Assembly: GCF_002250505.1 (NCBI RefSeq)
Contig: NZ_NJGY01000001.1
Span: forward strand, 1,681,968-1,745,967
Reading direction: 5' to 3'
Origin: Janthinobacterium sp. PC23-8
GTDB taxonomy: Bacteria > Pseudomonadota > Gammaproteobacteria > Burkholderiales > Burkholderiaceae_D
Length of the DNA: 64,000 bases
Both the position numbers and the translations under genes were made by a program. The notes under the pieces were generated by a model that saw only the letters and a list, made by a program, of their open reading frames with translations, was not told where the DNA came from and did not search any database. Positions 1 through 9,479 of this stretch are shown piece after piece (the stretch's first letter is position 1; every line of letters starts with the position of its first letter).

Positions 1-12
1 AGCACCACCGGA

Positions 13-67
13 TTGCGACCAACTGCGCAAAACACGGGACAGAATACAAAAATCTGCGATGAAACGC
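13..67 (-). repeat. First copy of a 55-bp upstream element
   Basis: This 55-bp stretch matches 401-455 at about 42 of 55 positions with no gaps. The second copy lies in front of a small exported protein gene on the minus strand. This copy would sit at the same place in front of a gene running off the left edge. Conserved cores on the plus strand are TTGCGACCA, GCGCAAA and CAGAATACAAA. I infer a shared promoter or activator site of tandem paralogues. Confidence 0.5.
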
Positions 68-140
68 GGTATCGGCTCAGAGGGTTGGCAGGGCTGTGGC
101 TGGGCGCTGGCGGAAATGCGCCAGCGCGGTGAGGATATAT

Positions 141-323
141 CTACAGCGCGGCTTTTTCTGCGGCGCTCAGGCGCTTGGCGCTGACATAGACCACGTGGGT
201 GGTGACGGCGTCGGCGCTGGTGACAACTGGCGCTTGCGGCACCGAAGCGGTGGCCATGCTGGCAGCGGCGGCAATGGCGATGATGGCGATGGCGACGGCT
301 TCGATGTGTTTGGCGATAATCAT
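141..323 (-). CDS. Small exported or membrane-anchored protein, unknown function
   Basis: This is a 60-residue ORF starting at ATG 323, with AGGGA seven bases upstream as ribosome binding site. Residues 8-27 are an Ala/Ile-rich hydrophobic stretch that could be a signal peptide with cleavage after ATA-S or a membrane anchor. The tail is short, hydrophilic and ends in an Ala/Lys-rich helix. I recognise no family. The gene is isolated between the left edge and argH, which is divergent. The upstream element at 401-455 suggests specific regulation. The reading frame stays open far upstream on this strand, but that extension is antisense to argH and has no initiation signal near it. Confidence 0.6.
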   Translation of the reverse strand: MIIAKHIEAVAIAIIAIAAAASMATASVPQAPVVTSADAVTTHVVYVSAKRLSAAEKAAL

Positions 324-400
324 GGTCAAGTCCCTGGGATCGGTGGTTGTGTGCTGCGATGATGGAACTGTAGACGCCTCCCCCTCCCTGTACCAGCGGC

Positions 401-455
401 TTGCGACCAGGCGCGCAAATCGCGGGGCAGAATACAAACCGCGCCGACAAAACGC
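401..455 (-). promoter_or_regulatory. Second copy of the 55-bp upstream element
   Basis: Same element as 13-67, about 76 percent identical. It lies about 80-130 bp upstream of the start of the small exported protein gene at 141-323, the usual place for an activator site. It could also be part of the promoter itself. No known operator was recognised. Confidence 0.4.
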
Positions 456-568
456 AGAAAAGGCGGACAAACCGCCTGCGCGCCGCATTTTGATGCGCGC
501 CAGCCCCATTTCCGGCCCTGTCAGCGCCGTCTGCCATCCTAAAAGCCCTGATGCGGGCCAACCTTGTT

Positions 569-574
569 TATAAT
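569..574 (+). promoter_or_regulatory. Candidate -10 box of argH
   Basis: A perfect TATAAT lies 25 bases before the argH start codon. The -35 region near 546-551 is weak. AAAGGA at about 585-590 is the ribosome binding site. Confidence 0.45.
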
Positions 575-599
575 CGCCGTACACTAAAGGACTTCTTTC

Positions 600-1997
600 A
601 TGACTGATCAATTCTCCAAAAAGGGCGAAGCCTGGTCGGCCCGGTTTTCCGAACCGGTCTCTGACCTCGTCAAGCGCTATACCGCCTCCGTATTTTTCGA
701 CAAGCGCCTGGCGCTGTTCGATATCGAAGGTTCGCTGGCCCATGCGGAAATGCTGCATGCGCAAGCCATCATCAGCCCGGCCGATTACGCCGAGATCGTC
801 CGCGGCATGGCGCAGATCTCGCAGGAAATCGCCGCCGGCCAGTTCGAATGGCTGCTGGACCTGGAAGACGTCCACCTCAATATTGAAAAACGCCTGACCG
901 AACTGGTAGGCGACGCCGGCAAGCGATTGCACACGGGCCGTTCGCGCAACGACCAGGTGGCGACCGATATCCGCCTTTACGTGCGCTCGGCCATCGACGA
1001 CATCACCGCCCTGCTGGCGACCCTGCGCGGCGCCCTGACGGACCTGGCCGAACAGCACGCCGGCACCATCATGCCGGGCTTTACCCACATGCAGGTGGCC
1101 CAGCCGATCACCTTCGGCCACCATATGCTGGCCTACGTCGAGATGTTCGGCCGCGACGCCGAGCGCATGGCCGACACGCGCAAGCGCGTCAACCGTTTGC
1201 CGCTGGGCGCGGCCGCGCTGGCCGGCACCACCTTCCCGATCGACCGCCTGCGCGTGGCGAAAACCCTCGGTTTTGACGATGTGTGCCACAACTCGCTCGA
1301 CGCCGTCTCGGACCGCGATTTCGCCATCGAGTTCTGCGCCGCCTCGGCCGTCCTGATGATGCACGTGTCGCGCATGGCCGAAGAACTGGTGATCTGGATG
1401 AGCCCGCGCATCGGCTTTATCGACATCGCCGACCGTTTCTGCACCGGCTCGTCGATCATGCCGCAAAAGAAAAACCCGGACGTGCCGGAACTGGCGCGCG
1501 GCAAGACCGGCCGCGTCTACGGCCACCTGATCGGCCTGTTGACCCTGATGAAAGGCCAGCCGCTGGCCTACAACAAGGACAACCAGGAAGACAAGGAGCC
1601 GCTGTTCGACACGGTCGACACCGTCATCGACACTCTGCGCATCTTCGCCGACATGGCTGGCGGCATCACGGTGAAACCGGAAGCGATGCGCGCGGCGGCC
1701 CTGCAAGGGTATGCCACCGCGACCGACCTGGCCGACTACCTGGTCAAGAAGGGCCTGCCGTTCCGCGACGCCCATGAAGCGGTGGCGCTGGCCGTGCGCG
1801 CCTGCGTCGACGCCGGCTGCGACCTGGCCGACCTGTCGCTCGAGCAGTTGCAGGCGTTTTCGCCACTGACGGGCGAAGACGTGTTCGACGTGCTGACGCT
1901 GGAAGGCTCGGTGGCCGCGCGCGACCATGTGGGCGGCACCGCGCCACGCCAGGTACGTGTAGCGATCGCGCGCGTGCGCGCGCAGCTGGAAAAATAA
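600..1997 (+). CDS. argH: Argininosuccinate lyase
   Basis: This cytosolic enzyme splits argininosuccinate into arginine and fumarate, the last step of arginine synthesis. The 465-residue length is normal for the family. Fumarase/aspartase superfamily motifs are visible: TGRSRNDQ at 112-119, [10 protein letters not shown] at 160-169, and the signature loop [12 protein letters not shown] at 283-294 that carries the catalytic serine. The ATG at 600 follows an AAAGGA ribosome binding site. It is a single-gene unit with its own promoter; no other arg gene is adjacent. A GC-rich hairpin follows the stop. Confidence 0.97.
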   Translation: MTDQFSKKGEAWSARFSEPVSDLVKRYTASVFFDKRLALFDIEGSLAHAEMLHAQAIISPADYAEIVRGMAQISQEIAAGQFEWLLDLEDVHLNIEKRLTELVGDAGKRLHTGRSRNDQVATDIRLYVRSAIDDITALLATLRGALTDLAEQHAGTIMPGFTHMQVAQPITFGHHMLAYVEMFGRDAERMADTRKRVNRLPLGAAALAGTTFPIDRLRVAKTLGFDDVCHNSLDAVSDRDFAIEFCAASAVLMMHVSRMAEELVIWMSPRIGFIDIADRFCTGSSIMPQKKNPDVPELARGKTGRVYGHLIGLLTLMKGQPLAYNKDNQEDKEPLFDTVDTVIDTLRIFADMAGGITVKPEAMRAAALQGYATATDLADYLVKKGLPFRDAHEAVALAVRACVDAGCDLADLSLEQLQAFSPLTGEDVFDVLTLEGSVAARDHVGGTAPRQVRVAIARVRAQLEK

Positions 1998-2008
1998 GCT
2001 CGCCCTGC

Positions 2009-2031
2009 GCCGCCCCTTCCACTGGGGCGGC
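2009..2031 (+). terminator. Hairpin after argH
   Basis: Perfect 8-bp stem GCCGCCCC/GGGGCGGC with a 7-base loop, 11 bases after the argH stop. There is no T-run, so it is a weak or factor-assisted terminator at best. Confidence 0.35.
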
Positions 2032-2073
2032 TGCTATCATGCCTGCCTTCTGAATCATCTTTGGGGAGCAGGC

Positions 2074-3324
2074 ATGGGTAGCGTCATGAACGCCGGCGGC
2101 ATCGGCATCGGCGGAAAATCAATCGAAGCAGTACTGTCCACACTGTCGGACATGACGGCCGGCATGGCCGCCATCGGCAAGGACGAACACGCGCAGCGCA
2201 TCGCCACGGCGCAGTCCTTCATGCGCGAGCACGGCATCGCCGCCATCTACCTGAACGCGGGCGCCAACCTCACCTATTTCACGGGCACCAGATGGTATGC
2301 CAGCGAACGCATGGTCGGCGCCATCCTGCCCGCCAGCGGCAGCCTGGAATATATCGCCCCGGCATTCGAAGAAAGCACCTTGCAGGGCTTTATGCAGATC
2401 GAGGGCAAGGTCAACTGCTGGGAAGAGCATGAAAGCCCGTACCAGCTGTTTGTCGATGTGCTGGCGCGCATGGGGATAGTCCAGGATGCGGCCAAGCCAC
2501 CGCGCGTGGGCATCTGCGAAAGTGCCGCCTTCTTTATCCATGACGGCATCAGGCCGCTGGCCGCCGGCTATGCGCTGGACAACGCGCGCGCCGTCACGGC
2601 CTGGTGCCGCAGCCGCAAGTCGCCGGCCGAAATCGCCCTGATGCAGCGCGTGATGGACATGACCCTGGCCGTGCACGTGGCTACCGCCAGCATGCTCCAC
2701 GAGGGCATCACGACGGTGGAAGTGGAAGAATTCATTCAACGGGCGCACCGCAAGGTGGGCGCGCCGCGTTCGTATTTCTGCATCGTGCTGTTCGGCGAAG
2801 CGACCGCCTATCCGCATGGCGTGAACTATGTGCAGACCTTGAAGGCAGGCGACACGGTGCTGATCGACACGGGCTGCCAGGTGATGAACTATATCTCCGA
2901 CATCACGCGCACCTATGTGTTCGGCGCCATCAGCGAACGCCAGCGCAGCGTGTGGAACAGCGAAAAGAAAGCCCAGGCGGCGGCGTTTGCGGCGGCCCGG
3001 CTGGGCGTGCCCTGCGGCGACGTCGACCGCGCCGCGCGCATATCGCTGGAAGAAGATGGCTTTGGCCCCGGCTACAAGCTGCCAGGATTACCGCACCGCA
3101 CCGGCCACGGCATCGGCCTCGATATCCACGAATGGCCTTACCTGGTCGGCAACGACACCACGCCGCTGGACGTGGGCATGTGCTTTTCGAACGAGCCGAT
3201 GATCTGCATACCAGGTGAATTTGGTATCCGCCATGAGGATCATTTCTACATGACGGAGCAAGGACCGAAGTGGTTTACCGAGCCGGCACACAGCGTCGAT
3301 AACCCCTTCGGCCTGGGCTTGTAA
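2074..3324 (+). CDS. M24-family metallopeptidase (Xaa-Pro aminopeptidase/dipeptidase type)
   Basis: A creatinase-like N-terminal domain (about 40-180) is followed by a pita-bread catalytic domain (about 185-410). The five metal ligands of M24 peptidases are all present: D265 (LIDTG), D276 (SDITRTY), H345 (HRTGHG), E374 (SNEPM) and E388 (RHEDH). It should therefore be an active two-metal peptidase cleaving N-terminal residues before proline. There is no signal peptide, so it is cytosolic. GGGGAG precedes the ATG at 2074; a second ATG at 2089 is possible. Exact substrate cannot be read from sequence. It converges on paaZ with only 3 bp between the stops. Confidence 0.85.
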   Translation: MGSVMNAGGIGIGGKSIEAVLSTLSDMTAGMAAIGKDEHAQRIATAQSFMREHGIAAIYLNAGANLTYFTGTRWYASERMVGAILPASGSLEYIAPAFEESTLQGFMQIEGKVNCWEEHESPYQLFVDVLARMGIVQDAAKPPRVGICESAAFFIHDGIRPLAAGYALDNARAVTAWCRSRKSPAEIALMQRVMDMTLAVHVATASMLHEGITTVEVEEFIQRAHRKVGAPRSYFCIVLFGEATAYPHGVNYVQTLKAGDTVLIDTGCQVMNYISDITRTYVFGAISERQRSVWNSEKKAQAAAFAAARLGVPCGDVDRAARISLEEDGFGPGYKLPGLPHRTGHGIGLDIHEWPYLVGNDTTPLDVGMCFSNEPMICIPGEFGIRHEDHFYMTEQGPKWFTEPAHSVDNPFGLGL

Positions 3325-3327
3325 AAC

Positions 3328-5379
3328 TTACTCGCGCTTCGACACCAGCGTCAGGATGTCATAGCTGGCCACCAGTTCATCGTTCTGGTTGGTCACCTGC
3401 ACATCCCACGCCACCACGCCCTGGCCGACACCGAACACATCCTTGCGGTTGCGGTCGACCTTGCGCTTGCAGGTCAGGCGGGCGCGGATGGTGTCGCCAA
3501 TGGCCACGGGCGCGACGAAGCGCAGGTTGTCCAGGCCGTAATTGGCCAGCACCGGGCCGACGCCGGGCGAGACGAACAGGCCGGCGGCGGCCGACAACAC
3601 GAAGTAGCCGTGGGCGATGCGCTTGCCGAACTGCGACTCTTTTGCCGCAATCTCGTCGAAGTGCATGTAGAAAAAGTCACCCGAGATGCCGCCAAAGGCG
3701 ACGATGTCCGCTTCGCTGACGGTACGGCGGTGCGTCAAGAGCGAGTCACCCGTTTTCAGGTCTTCGAAATGCTTGCGGAACGGGTGGATCGGGCTTTCAT
3801 TGACCTGCGCGCCGCGCACGTATTCGCCGGTGACGGCGGCCAGCATGGTGGGCGAACCCTGTACCGCCGCGCGCTGCAGGTAGTGGCGCACGGCGCGCAC
3901 GCCGCCCAACTCTTCGCCGCCGCCGGCGCGGCCAGGGCCGCCGTGCTTGAGCTGCGGCAGGGGCGAGCCGTGGCCGGTCGAATCGACCGACGCTTCGCGT
4001 TCCAGGATATGCACGCGGCCGTGGGTGGCGGCCACCAGCGGCACCACGCGCGCCGCCAGTTTCGCATCGCGCGTGACCAGCGTGCTCACCAGGCTGCCCT
4101 TGCCGCGCGCGGCCAGGGCCAGCGCTTCGTCGATATCGTGGTAGCCCATCATGGTGCTGACGGGGCCGAATGCTTCCACGTCATGCACGGCGTCGTTGGC
4201 AAACGCATTGCGGCACATCAGGAGCGTCGGCGCGAAGAAGCTGCCGTCAAGGGCGCCTTCGCCCAGCGGCTTGAAGCCGTCGGCCGCGCCGAACACCACC
4301 TCGTTGCCCATTGATAGCGTAGCGACCCGTTCAGCCACGTCGTGCTGCTGCTCTTTCGAGGCCAGCGCCCCCATGCGCACGCCTTCGATCGACGGGTCGC
4401 CCACCACCACCCTGGCCAGGCGTTCGCGCAGGCGCGTGCCGACGGCGTCCATCAGATGGTCGGGCACGATCACGCGGCGGATCGCCGTGCACTTCTGGCC
4501 CGACTTGCCTGTCATTTCGCGCACCACTTCCTTGACGAACAGGTCGAACTCCACATCGTCGGGCGTGACGTCCGGCGCCAGGATGGCGCAATTGAGCGAA
4601 TCGGCTTCGCCATTGAACGGCACGGAATTGGCAATCAGGTTGGGGTTGGTGCGCAGCTTGGCGGCGGTGGCCGCCGACCCCGTAAACGTGACGACATCCT
4701 GGCCGTTCAGGCGGTCCAGCAGGTCGCCGGTCGAGCCGATCACCAGCTGCAAACTGCCCTCGGGCAGCAAGCCCGATTCATGCATCATGCGCACCACGGC
4801 CTGGGTCAGGTAGCTCGTCGCCGTGGCCGGCTTGGCGATGCAGGGCATGGCGGCCAGAAAACTCGGCGCGAACTTTTCCAGCAGGCCCCAGATCGGAAAA
4901 TTGAAGGCATTGATATGCACAGCCAGGCCGCCGCGCGGCACCAGGATATGGGTGCCGGCAAAGCCGCCTTTTTTACCCAAAGCGATGGCCGGGCCTTCGT
5001 GCAGCACGTTCGACGAGGGCAGCTCGTTGCTGCCCATGCTGGCGTAAGCGAACAGGGTGCCGGTGCCACCTTCGATATCGACCCAGCTGTCGGCGCGCGT
5101 GGCACCCGACAGGTGCGAGATCACATACAGCTCTTCCTTGCGGCCGACCAGGTACAGCGCCAGGGCTTTCAGGCGTGCGGCGCGCTGCTGGAAGTCCAGC
5201 GCCATCAGGCCCGGCACGCCCGTCTTGCGGGCATAGGTGACGGCTTCCTCGAAATCGATCTTCTCGGCGTGCGTGTGATAGATGACGTTGTTGTTCAGGG
5301 CGCTGTGCAGCGGCACGGCGGCCGACTCGCCCAGCCAGCGGCCGGCGATCAGGCTTTGCAAAGTTGAAATGTGAGCCAT
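3328..5379 (-). CDS. paaZ: Bifunctional oxepin-CoA hydrolase / semialdehyde dehydrogenase
   Basis: This enzyme hydrolyses the oxepin-CoA ring in phenylacetate breakdown and oxidises the resulting aldehyde to 3-oxo-5,6-dehydrosuberyl-CoA. The N-terminal aldehyde dehydrogenase part (about 1-515) carries the general base E258 (NGEAD) and nucleophile C297 (GQKCTA). The C-terminal MaoC-like hydratase part (about 535-683) carries the [10 protein letters not shown] motif with its Asp and His. The 683-residue length matches E. coli PaaZ. AGGAG precedes the start. It is the last gene of the paa operon, 20 bp after paaY. Confidence 0.96.
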   Translation of the reverse strand: MAHISTLQSLIAGRWLGESAAVPLHSALNNNVIYHTHAEKIDFEEAVTYARKTGVPGLMALDFQQRAARLKALALYLVGRKEELYVISHLSGATRADSWVDIEGGTGTLFAYASMGSNELPSSNVLHEGPAIALGKKGGFAGTHILVPRGGLAVHINAFNFPIWGLLEKFAPSFLAAMPCIAKPATATSYLTQAVVRMMHESGLLPEGSLQLVIGSTGDLLDRLNGQDVVTFTGSAATAAKLRTNPNLIANSVPFNGEADSLNCAILAPDVTPDDVEFDLFVKEVVREMTGKSGQKCTAIRRVIVPDHLMDAVGTRLRERLARVVVGDPSIEGVRMGALASKEQQHDVAERVATLSMGNEVVFGAADGFKPLGEGALDGSFFAPTLLMCRNAFANDAVHDVEAFGPVSTMMGYHDIDEALALAARGKGSLVSTLVTRDAKLAARVVPLVAATHGRVHILEREASVDSTGHGSPLPQLKHGGPGRAGGGEELGGVRAVRHYLQRAAVQGSPTMLAAVTGEYVRGAQVNESPIHPFRKHFEDLKTGDSLLTHRRTVSEADIVAFGGISGDFFYMHFDEIAAKESQFGKRIAHGYFVLSAAAGLFVSPGVGPVLANYGLDNLRFVAPVAIGDTIRARLTCKRKVDRNRKDVFGVGQGVVAWDVQVTNQNDELVASYDILTLVSKRE

Positions 5380-5399
5380 GGGTGATACTCCTGTAATGG

Positions 5400-6014
5400 T
5401 TATTGCGCGGCGGCGTTCTTGTGCAGATGCAGCGGCAGCGCCGATTCAAAATTCAATCGCTGGCGGCCAGGTTCAACCTGCGTCAGCGCCTCGACTTCGC
5501 GCATGGTGTGCATGGAGCGCACGGCCAGTTCGTGGTACTGGCCGGTGCCCGAGGTTTTCCATTTGATTTCATCGTCGCTCAAGGAGCGGATGATTTTCGC
5601 CGGCGTGCCGACCACCATGCTGCGCGGCGCGACGATCATGCCGGCCTTGACGAAACTCATGGCGGCAACGATCGATTCCTCGCCGATGACGGCGTTGTCC
5701 ATCACCACCGCGTTCATGCCGACCAGCGCATTGCGGCCGATGCGGCAGCCGTGCAGCACGGCGCCGTGGCCCACATGGCCATCGACTTCGACCACCGTGT
5801 CGCAGCCGGGAAAGCCGTGCATCACGCAGGTGTCCTGCAGGTTGGCGCCCTCTTCCAGGATCAATCGCCCGAAGTCGCCACGGATCGACGCCAGCGGCCC
5901 GATATAGCAGCGCGGACCGACGATCACGTCGCCGATCAATACCGCACTCGGGTGCACATAGGCGGTGGGGTGGACGACGGGGGTGACGCCGTTGATTTCG
6001 TAGACTTTGACCAT
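5400..6014 (-). CDS. paaY: PaaY hexapeptide-repeat thioesterase
   Basis: The 204-residue protein is a left-handed beta-helix of the gamma-carbonic-anhydrase family, with hexapeptide repeats over about residues 10-150. Candidate metal-binding histidines are in MHGFPG and in [12 protein letters not shown]. In the phenylacetate pathway PaaY removes CoA from dead-end hydroxylated products and so supports PaaZ. It lies between the ABC importer and paaZ in the same transcription unit, 9 bp after livF. Confidence 0.92.
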   Translation of the reverse strand: MVKVYEINGVTPVVHPTAYVHPSAVLIGDVIVGPRCYIGPLASIRGDFGRLILEEGANLQDTCVMHGFPGCDTVVEVDGHVGHGAVLHGCRIGRNALVGMNAVVMDNAVIGEESIVAAMSFVKAGMIVAPRSMVVGTPAKIIRSLSDDEIKWKTSGTGQYHELAVRSMHTMREVEALTQVEPGRQRLNFESALPLHLHKNAAAQ

Positions 6015-6023
6015 AGCAACTCC

Positions 6024-6758
6024 TTACATGCCCAGATAGGCGCTTTGTACCTGCTCGTTATGCAGCAATTCGGGACCGGGACCGGACAGGGTGATGGCCC
6101 CCGTCTCGATCACGTAACCGACATCGGCAATCGACAGCGCCGCGTGGGCGTTCTGTTCGACCAGGAAAATCGTGATGCCGCGCTCGCGCAGTTCGGCCAC
6201 GATGCGGAAGATCTCGGCGATCAACAGCGGCGCCAGGCCCATGCTCGGTTCGTCCAGCAGCAGCAACTGCGGGCGCCCCATCAGCGCGCGCGCCATGGCC
6301 AGCATCTGCTGCTGGCCGCCGGACAGGGTCCCGGCCAGCAACCGCCGCTTTTCCTTCAGGATCGGAAACAGGCCATACATGCGCTCGATCTCGCCGGCCA
6401 CTTCCTGCTGCGGGCGCGTAAAGGCGCCCAGGCGCAGATTGTCTTCCACCGTCATCGGGCCGAATACCTGGCGCCCTTCGGGCACCTGGCAGATGCCGGC
6501 GCGCACGCGCTTGTCGGCGCTGCTGCGGCTGATGTCGTGGCCGGCAAACGTGATCGTGCCGGCGCTGATGGGCTGCACGCCGGAAATGGCCCGCAGCAAG
6601 GTGGTCTTGCCGGCGCCATTGGCGCCCACCAGCGCCACCAGCTGGCCCTGGCGTACCTGCACATCGATGCCGTGCAGGGCCTGGATGCGGCCATAGTGGC
6701 TGGTCAGCCCTTTGATATCGAGCACCAGCGGTGCCTGGGGGGTTTCCATCTTCATCAT
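6024..6758 (-). CDS. Liv-type ABC importer ATPase, LivF-like
   Basis: This is the second ATP-binding subunit of a branched-chain-amino-acid-type (HAAT) importer. It shows Walker A GANGAGKTT, signature LSGGQQQ and Walker B LLLLDEPSMGL; the 244-residue length is typical of LivF. The start overlaps the end of the LivG-like gene by 4 bp, so the two are translationally coupled. Its position between paaK and paaY suggests that the importer handles phenylacetate or a related aromatic acid rather than leucine. That substrate is inferred from context only. Confidence 0.9.
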   Translation of the reverse strand: MMKMETPQAPLVLDIKGLTSHYGRIQALHGIDVQVRQGQLVALVGANGAGKTTLLRAISGVQPISAGTITFAGHDISRSSADKRVRAGICQVPEGRQVFGPMTVEDNLRLGAFTRPQQEVAGEIERMYGLFPILKEKRRLLAGTLSGGQQQMLAMARALMGRPQLLLLDEPSMGLAPLLIAEIFRIVAELRERGITIFLVEQNAHAALSIADVGYVIETGAITLSGPGPELLHNEQVQSAYLGM

Positions 6759-7510
6759 GCCGCCACTCCCAGGTACGCCGCCACCACGTCGGGGTTGGCG
6801 CGCACTTCGGCGGCGGTCCCTTCGGCCAGCTTCTTGCCATAGTCGAGCACCAGGAGTTGGTCCGACAGATTCATCACCAGTTTCATGTCGTGCTCGACCA
6901 GCACCACCGTCACGCCCGATTGCGCCACCTTGCGGATCAAGGCTTCGATCTCGCCCGTTTCGGTATGGTTCAGGCCCGCGGCCGGTTCATCGAGCAGCAG
7001 CACCTTCGGCCTGGCCGCCAGCGCGCGCGCGATCTCCAGGCGTTTCAAGGCGCCATACGACATCTGCCCCGCCTCGTCATCGATATGGCGGCCGACGCCG
7101 ACAAAGTCCATCAACTGCGCCGCCTCGTCGCGGCAGGCAGCGTCCATGCGGCGCACGGACGGCAGGCGCAGCATGGAGGCGAACAGATTCTGGTTCAGGC
7201 GCAGATGCGCGCCCACCATCACATTGTCGATCGCCGTCATGTTCATGCACACCTGCAGATTCTGGAAGGTGCGGCTCATGCCGCGCCGCGCCAGGGCATC
7301 GGGCGACATGGCGGCCACGTTTTCGCCATTGAGCAAAATTTCGCCCCTGGTCGGCGTATAGACGCCGGTGATCAGGTTGAACAGGGTGGTCTTGCCGGCG
7401 CCATTGGGGCCGATCACGGAATGGATATGGCCTTCCTGCACGCTGAAGCTGACATCCTGCACCGCATGCACGCCGCCAAAGCTCTTGCTCAGGTTTTTAA
7501 TCGTCAGCAT
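6755..7510 (-). CDS. Liv-type ABC importer ATPase, LivG-like
   Basis: First ATP-binding subunit of the same importer. Walker A GPNGAGKTT, signature-region YGALKRLEIAR and Walker B VLLLDEPAAGL are present, as is the C-terminal extension typical of LivG (DYGKKLAEGTAAEVRANP). In the signature the usual LSYGQQR reads MSYGALKR, so the Gln/Gln pair is replaced. The stop of the LivM-like gene is 1 bp upstream of its start. Confidence 0.9.
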   Translation of the reverse strand: MLTIKNLSKSFGGVHAVQDVSFSVQEGHIHSVIGPNGAGKTTLFNLITGVYTPTRGEILLNGENVAAMSPDALARRGMSRTFQNLQVCMNMTAIDNVMVGAHLRLNQNLFASMLRLPSVRRMDAACRDEAAQLMDFVGVGRHIDDEAGQMSYGALKRLEIARALAARPKVLLLDEPAAGLNHTETGEIEALIRKVAQSGVTVVLVEHDMKLVMNLSDQLLVLDYGKKLAEGTAAEVRANPDVVAAYLGVAA

Positions 7511-7511
7511 C

Positions 7512-8516
7512 TCAAGCCTCCTGCGCAGGTTTGGCTGGCGCCTTTGGCGCGGTAGGCGTGCCCACCCGCTTGCGCGAACGGCTGGCCAGGCTCGGCACCA
7601 GCCCCTTGGGCATAAAGATCATGGTCGCCATCAAAATCACGCCGAACACCACCGTTTCCCAGCCTTCAAAGCTCGACAGCAGTTGCGGCAGGATCGTCAG
7701 CAGCGCTGCACCGATAATCGAGCCGAAGACCGACGCCATGCCGCCCACCACCACCATCGTCACCAGCTCGATCGAGTGGAAAAAGCCGGCCAGGTTGGGC
7801 GTAATGAAACCGATATAGTGGGCGCTGATGCTGCCGGCGATGCTGGCGATCACGGCCGACAGCACGAACACGCGCACCTTGAAGCGCGTGGTGTCGACGC
7901 CGACCACGCGCGCCGCCACTTCCGAGCCGTGGATCGCCTGCAGGGCGCGGCCGACGGGCGAATCGATCAGGTTCAGCGCCAGCCAGGTCACCAGCAGCAG
8001 CAAGACGGCGCACACCAGGTACCACGATTTTTCGCCGGCGATTTCCGGCCCGGCCACGCTGAAGGCGGCCACGCCGATGCCGTCCGGGCCACCGGTCCAT
8101 TGCGTCTCGTTGTTGATGACGATGGAGATGATGATGCCCAGGCCCAGGGTGGCCATGGCCAGCGTGTGGCCCTTGAGTTTGAGCACCGGACGGGCCAGCA
8201 GCAGCGCCAGCAGTCCCGTGGCGACGGCGCCGGCGGCCAGGGCGGCCAGCGGCGGCCAGCCATGGTGGGTGGTCAGCACGGCCGAGGCATAGGCGCCCAG
8301 GCCATAGAAGCCCGCGTGGCCCAGGCTGATCTGGCCCGTATAGCCCATCAACAGGTTCAGGCCGATGACGACGATGGCGTTCAGGGCAATGCGGATCGCC
8401 ACATCATAGTAAAACGCGTTGGTCAGGAACAGCGGCAGGATGGCCAGCACCAGCGCCAGCACCAGCAGGCCGCCATGGCGCGAACGTGTAAAGAAACGTG
8501 TAAAGAAGTTGCTCAT
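7512..8516 (-). CDS. Liv-type ABC importer permease, LivM-like
   Basis: An integral inner-membrane protein of 334 residues with about 8-10 hydrophobic segments. It carries the family motif GYTGQISLGHAGFYGLGAY near residues 57-75 and PNLAGFFHSIELVTMVVVGG further on. It pairs with the LivH-like permease to form the channel. Its start overlaps the end of the LivH-like gene by 4 bp. The C-terminal tail is short, basic and proline-rich. Confidence 0.9.
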   Translation of the reverse strand: MSNFFTRFFTRSRHGGLLVLALVLAILPLFLTNAFYYDVAIRIALNAIVVIGLNLLMGYTGQISLGHAGFYGLGAYASAVLTTHHGWPPLAALAAGAVATGLLALLLARPVLKLKGHTLAMATLGLGIIISIVINNETQWTGGPDGIGVAAFSVAGPEIAGEKSWYLVCAVLLLLVTWLALNLIDSPVGRALQAIHGSEVAARVVGVDTTRFKVRVFVLSAVIASIAGSISAHYIGFITPNLAGFFHSIELVTMVVVGGMASVFGSIIGAALLTILPQLLSSFEGWETVVFGVILMATMIFMPKGLVPSLASRSRKRVGTPTAPKAPAKPAQEA

Positions 8517-9391
8517 ACACGCTCCGAATTTTTGGCGCCGAACAGGCCTTGCGGCAGGAAGAACAGGATCAGCAGGATCAGCACGAAGGGCACCGCGTCT
8601 TTGTACGCCGACGAGATATAGCCGGCCGTCATGGCTTCGGCGATGCCGAGGATCAGGCCACCGGCAATCGCGCCCGCGCCGCCGCCCAGGCCACCCAAGA
8701 CGGCCGCCACAAAGCCTTTCAGGCCCAGCATGATGCCGGCGTCATAGGACGTATAGGTGATGGGCGCGACCAGGATGCCGCCGGCCGCGCCCAAGAGCGC
8801 CGACAGGCCGAACGAGAACAGCAGCACACGGCGCGTATTGATGCCGACCAGTTGCGCGGCCAGCTTGTTGTGCGAGGTGGCCAGCATGGCCTTGCCCATC
8901 AGGGTGCGGCCAAAGAACCAGCCCAGCACCAGCACGATCACCACCGTCACGCCCAGCACCCACAGACTTTGCGGCAAGAGGCTGGCACCTAAAAATTCGA
9001 TAGCCGCGTCGCCCGAAAACGCCGGCAGCGAGTGCGTGTCCTTGCCCAGCCAGATCTGCACCAGGCCGCGCAGCACCAGCGACGCGCCAATGGTGATGAT
9101 CAACAGCGTGATGACCTGCGCGTTCTGCGCCGGTTCGATCACGGTCTTTTCCATCAACAGGCCCACCAGGCCGGTGGCGACGACGGCGAGGATAATGGCC
9201 AGCGGCAGCGGCACGCCGGCGGCCGACATCACGGCGGCCAGCATCCCGCCCAACATGATGAACTCGCCTTGCGCGAAATTGATCACGCCGCTGGTGTTGT
9301 AAATGATGGTAAAGCCCAGCGCCGCCAGCGCGTAGGCGGAACCGACCGTCATCCCGGAATACAGAAATTGTAGAAATTGTGCGACTTCCAT
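8513..9391 (-). CDS. Liv-type ABC importer permease, LivH-like
   Basis: The 292-residue membrane protein has about 8 hydrophobic helices. The family motifs LAALGFTIIYNTSGVINFAQGEF (about 22-44) and GLKGFVAAVLGGLGGGAGAIAGG are clear. It is the partner of the LivM-like permease. The 88-bp gap before it, after the binding-protein gene, contains a small AGCGGC/GCCGCT hairpin at 9434-9449, common where a binding protein is made in excess over its permease. Confidence 0.9.
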   Translation of the reverse strand: MEVAQFLQFLYSGMTVGSAYALAALGFTIIYNTSGVINFAQGEFIMLGGMLAAVMSAAGVPLPLAIILAVVATGLVGLLMEKTVIEPAQNAQVITLLIITIGASLVLRGLVQIWLGKDTHSLPAFSGDAAIEFLGASLLPQSLWVLGVTVVIVLVLGWFFGRTLMGKAMLATSHNKLAAQLVGINTRRVLLFSFGLSALLGAAGGILVAPITYTSYDAGIMLGLKGFVAAVLGGLGGGAGAIAGGLILGIAEAMTAGYISSAYKDAVPFVLILLILFFLPQGLFGAKNSERV

Positions 9392-9479
9392 GGTGTCTCC
9401 ATTATGTTCGGCTGCGCGCGGACCATCCTTGAGAGCGGCCCGCGCCGCTGCTACTGCTGCTGGCTTGCCTGCTCGAACA

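Noticed and set aside
141..1928. Long minus-strand frame (595 codons) across argH
   Set aside because: It is antisense to argH, with His/Arg/Gln/Ala-rich low-information text caused by GC-rich third positions. Only its last 60 codons (141-323), with their own ribosome binding site, are kept.
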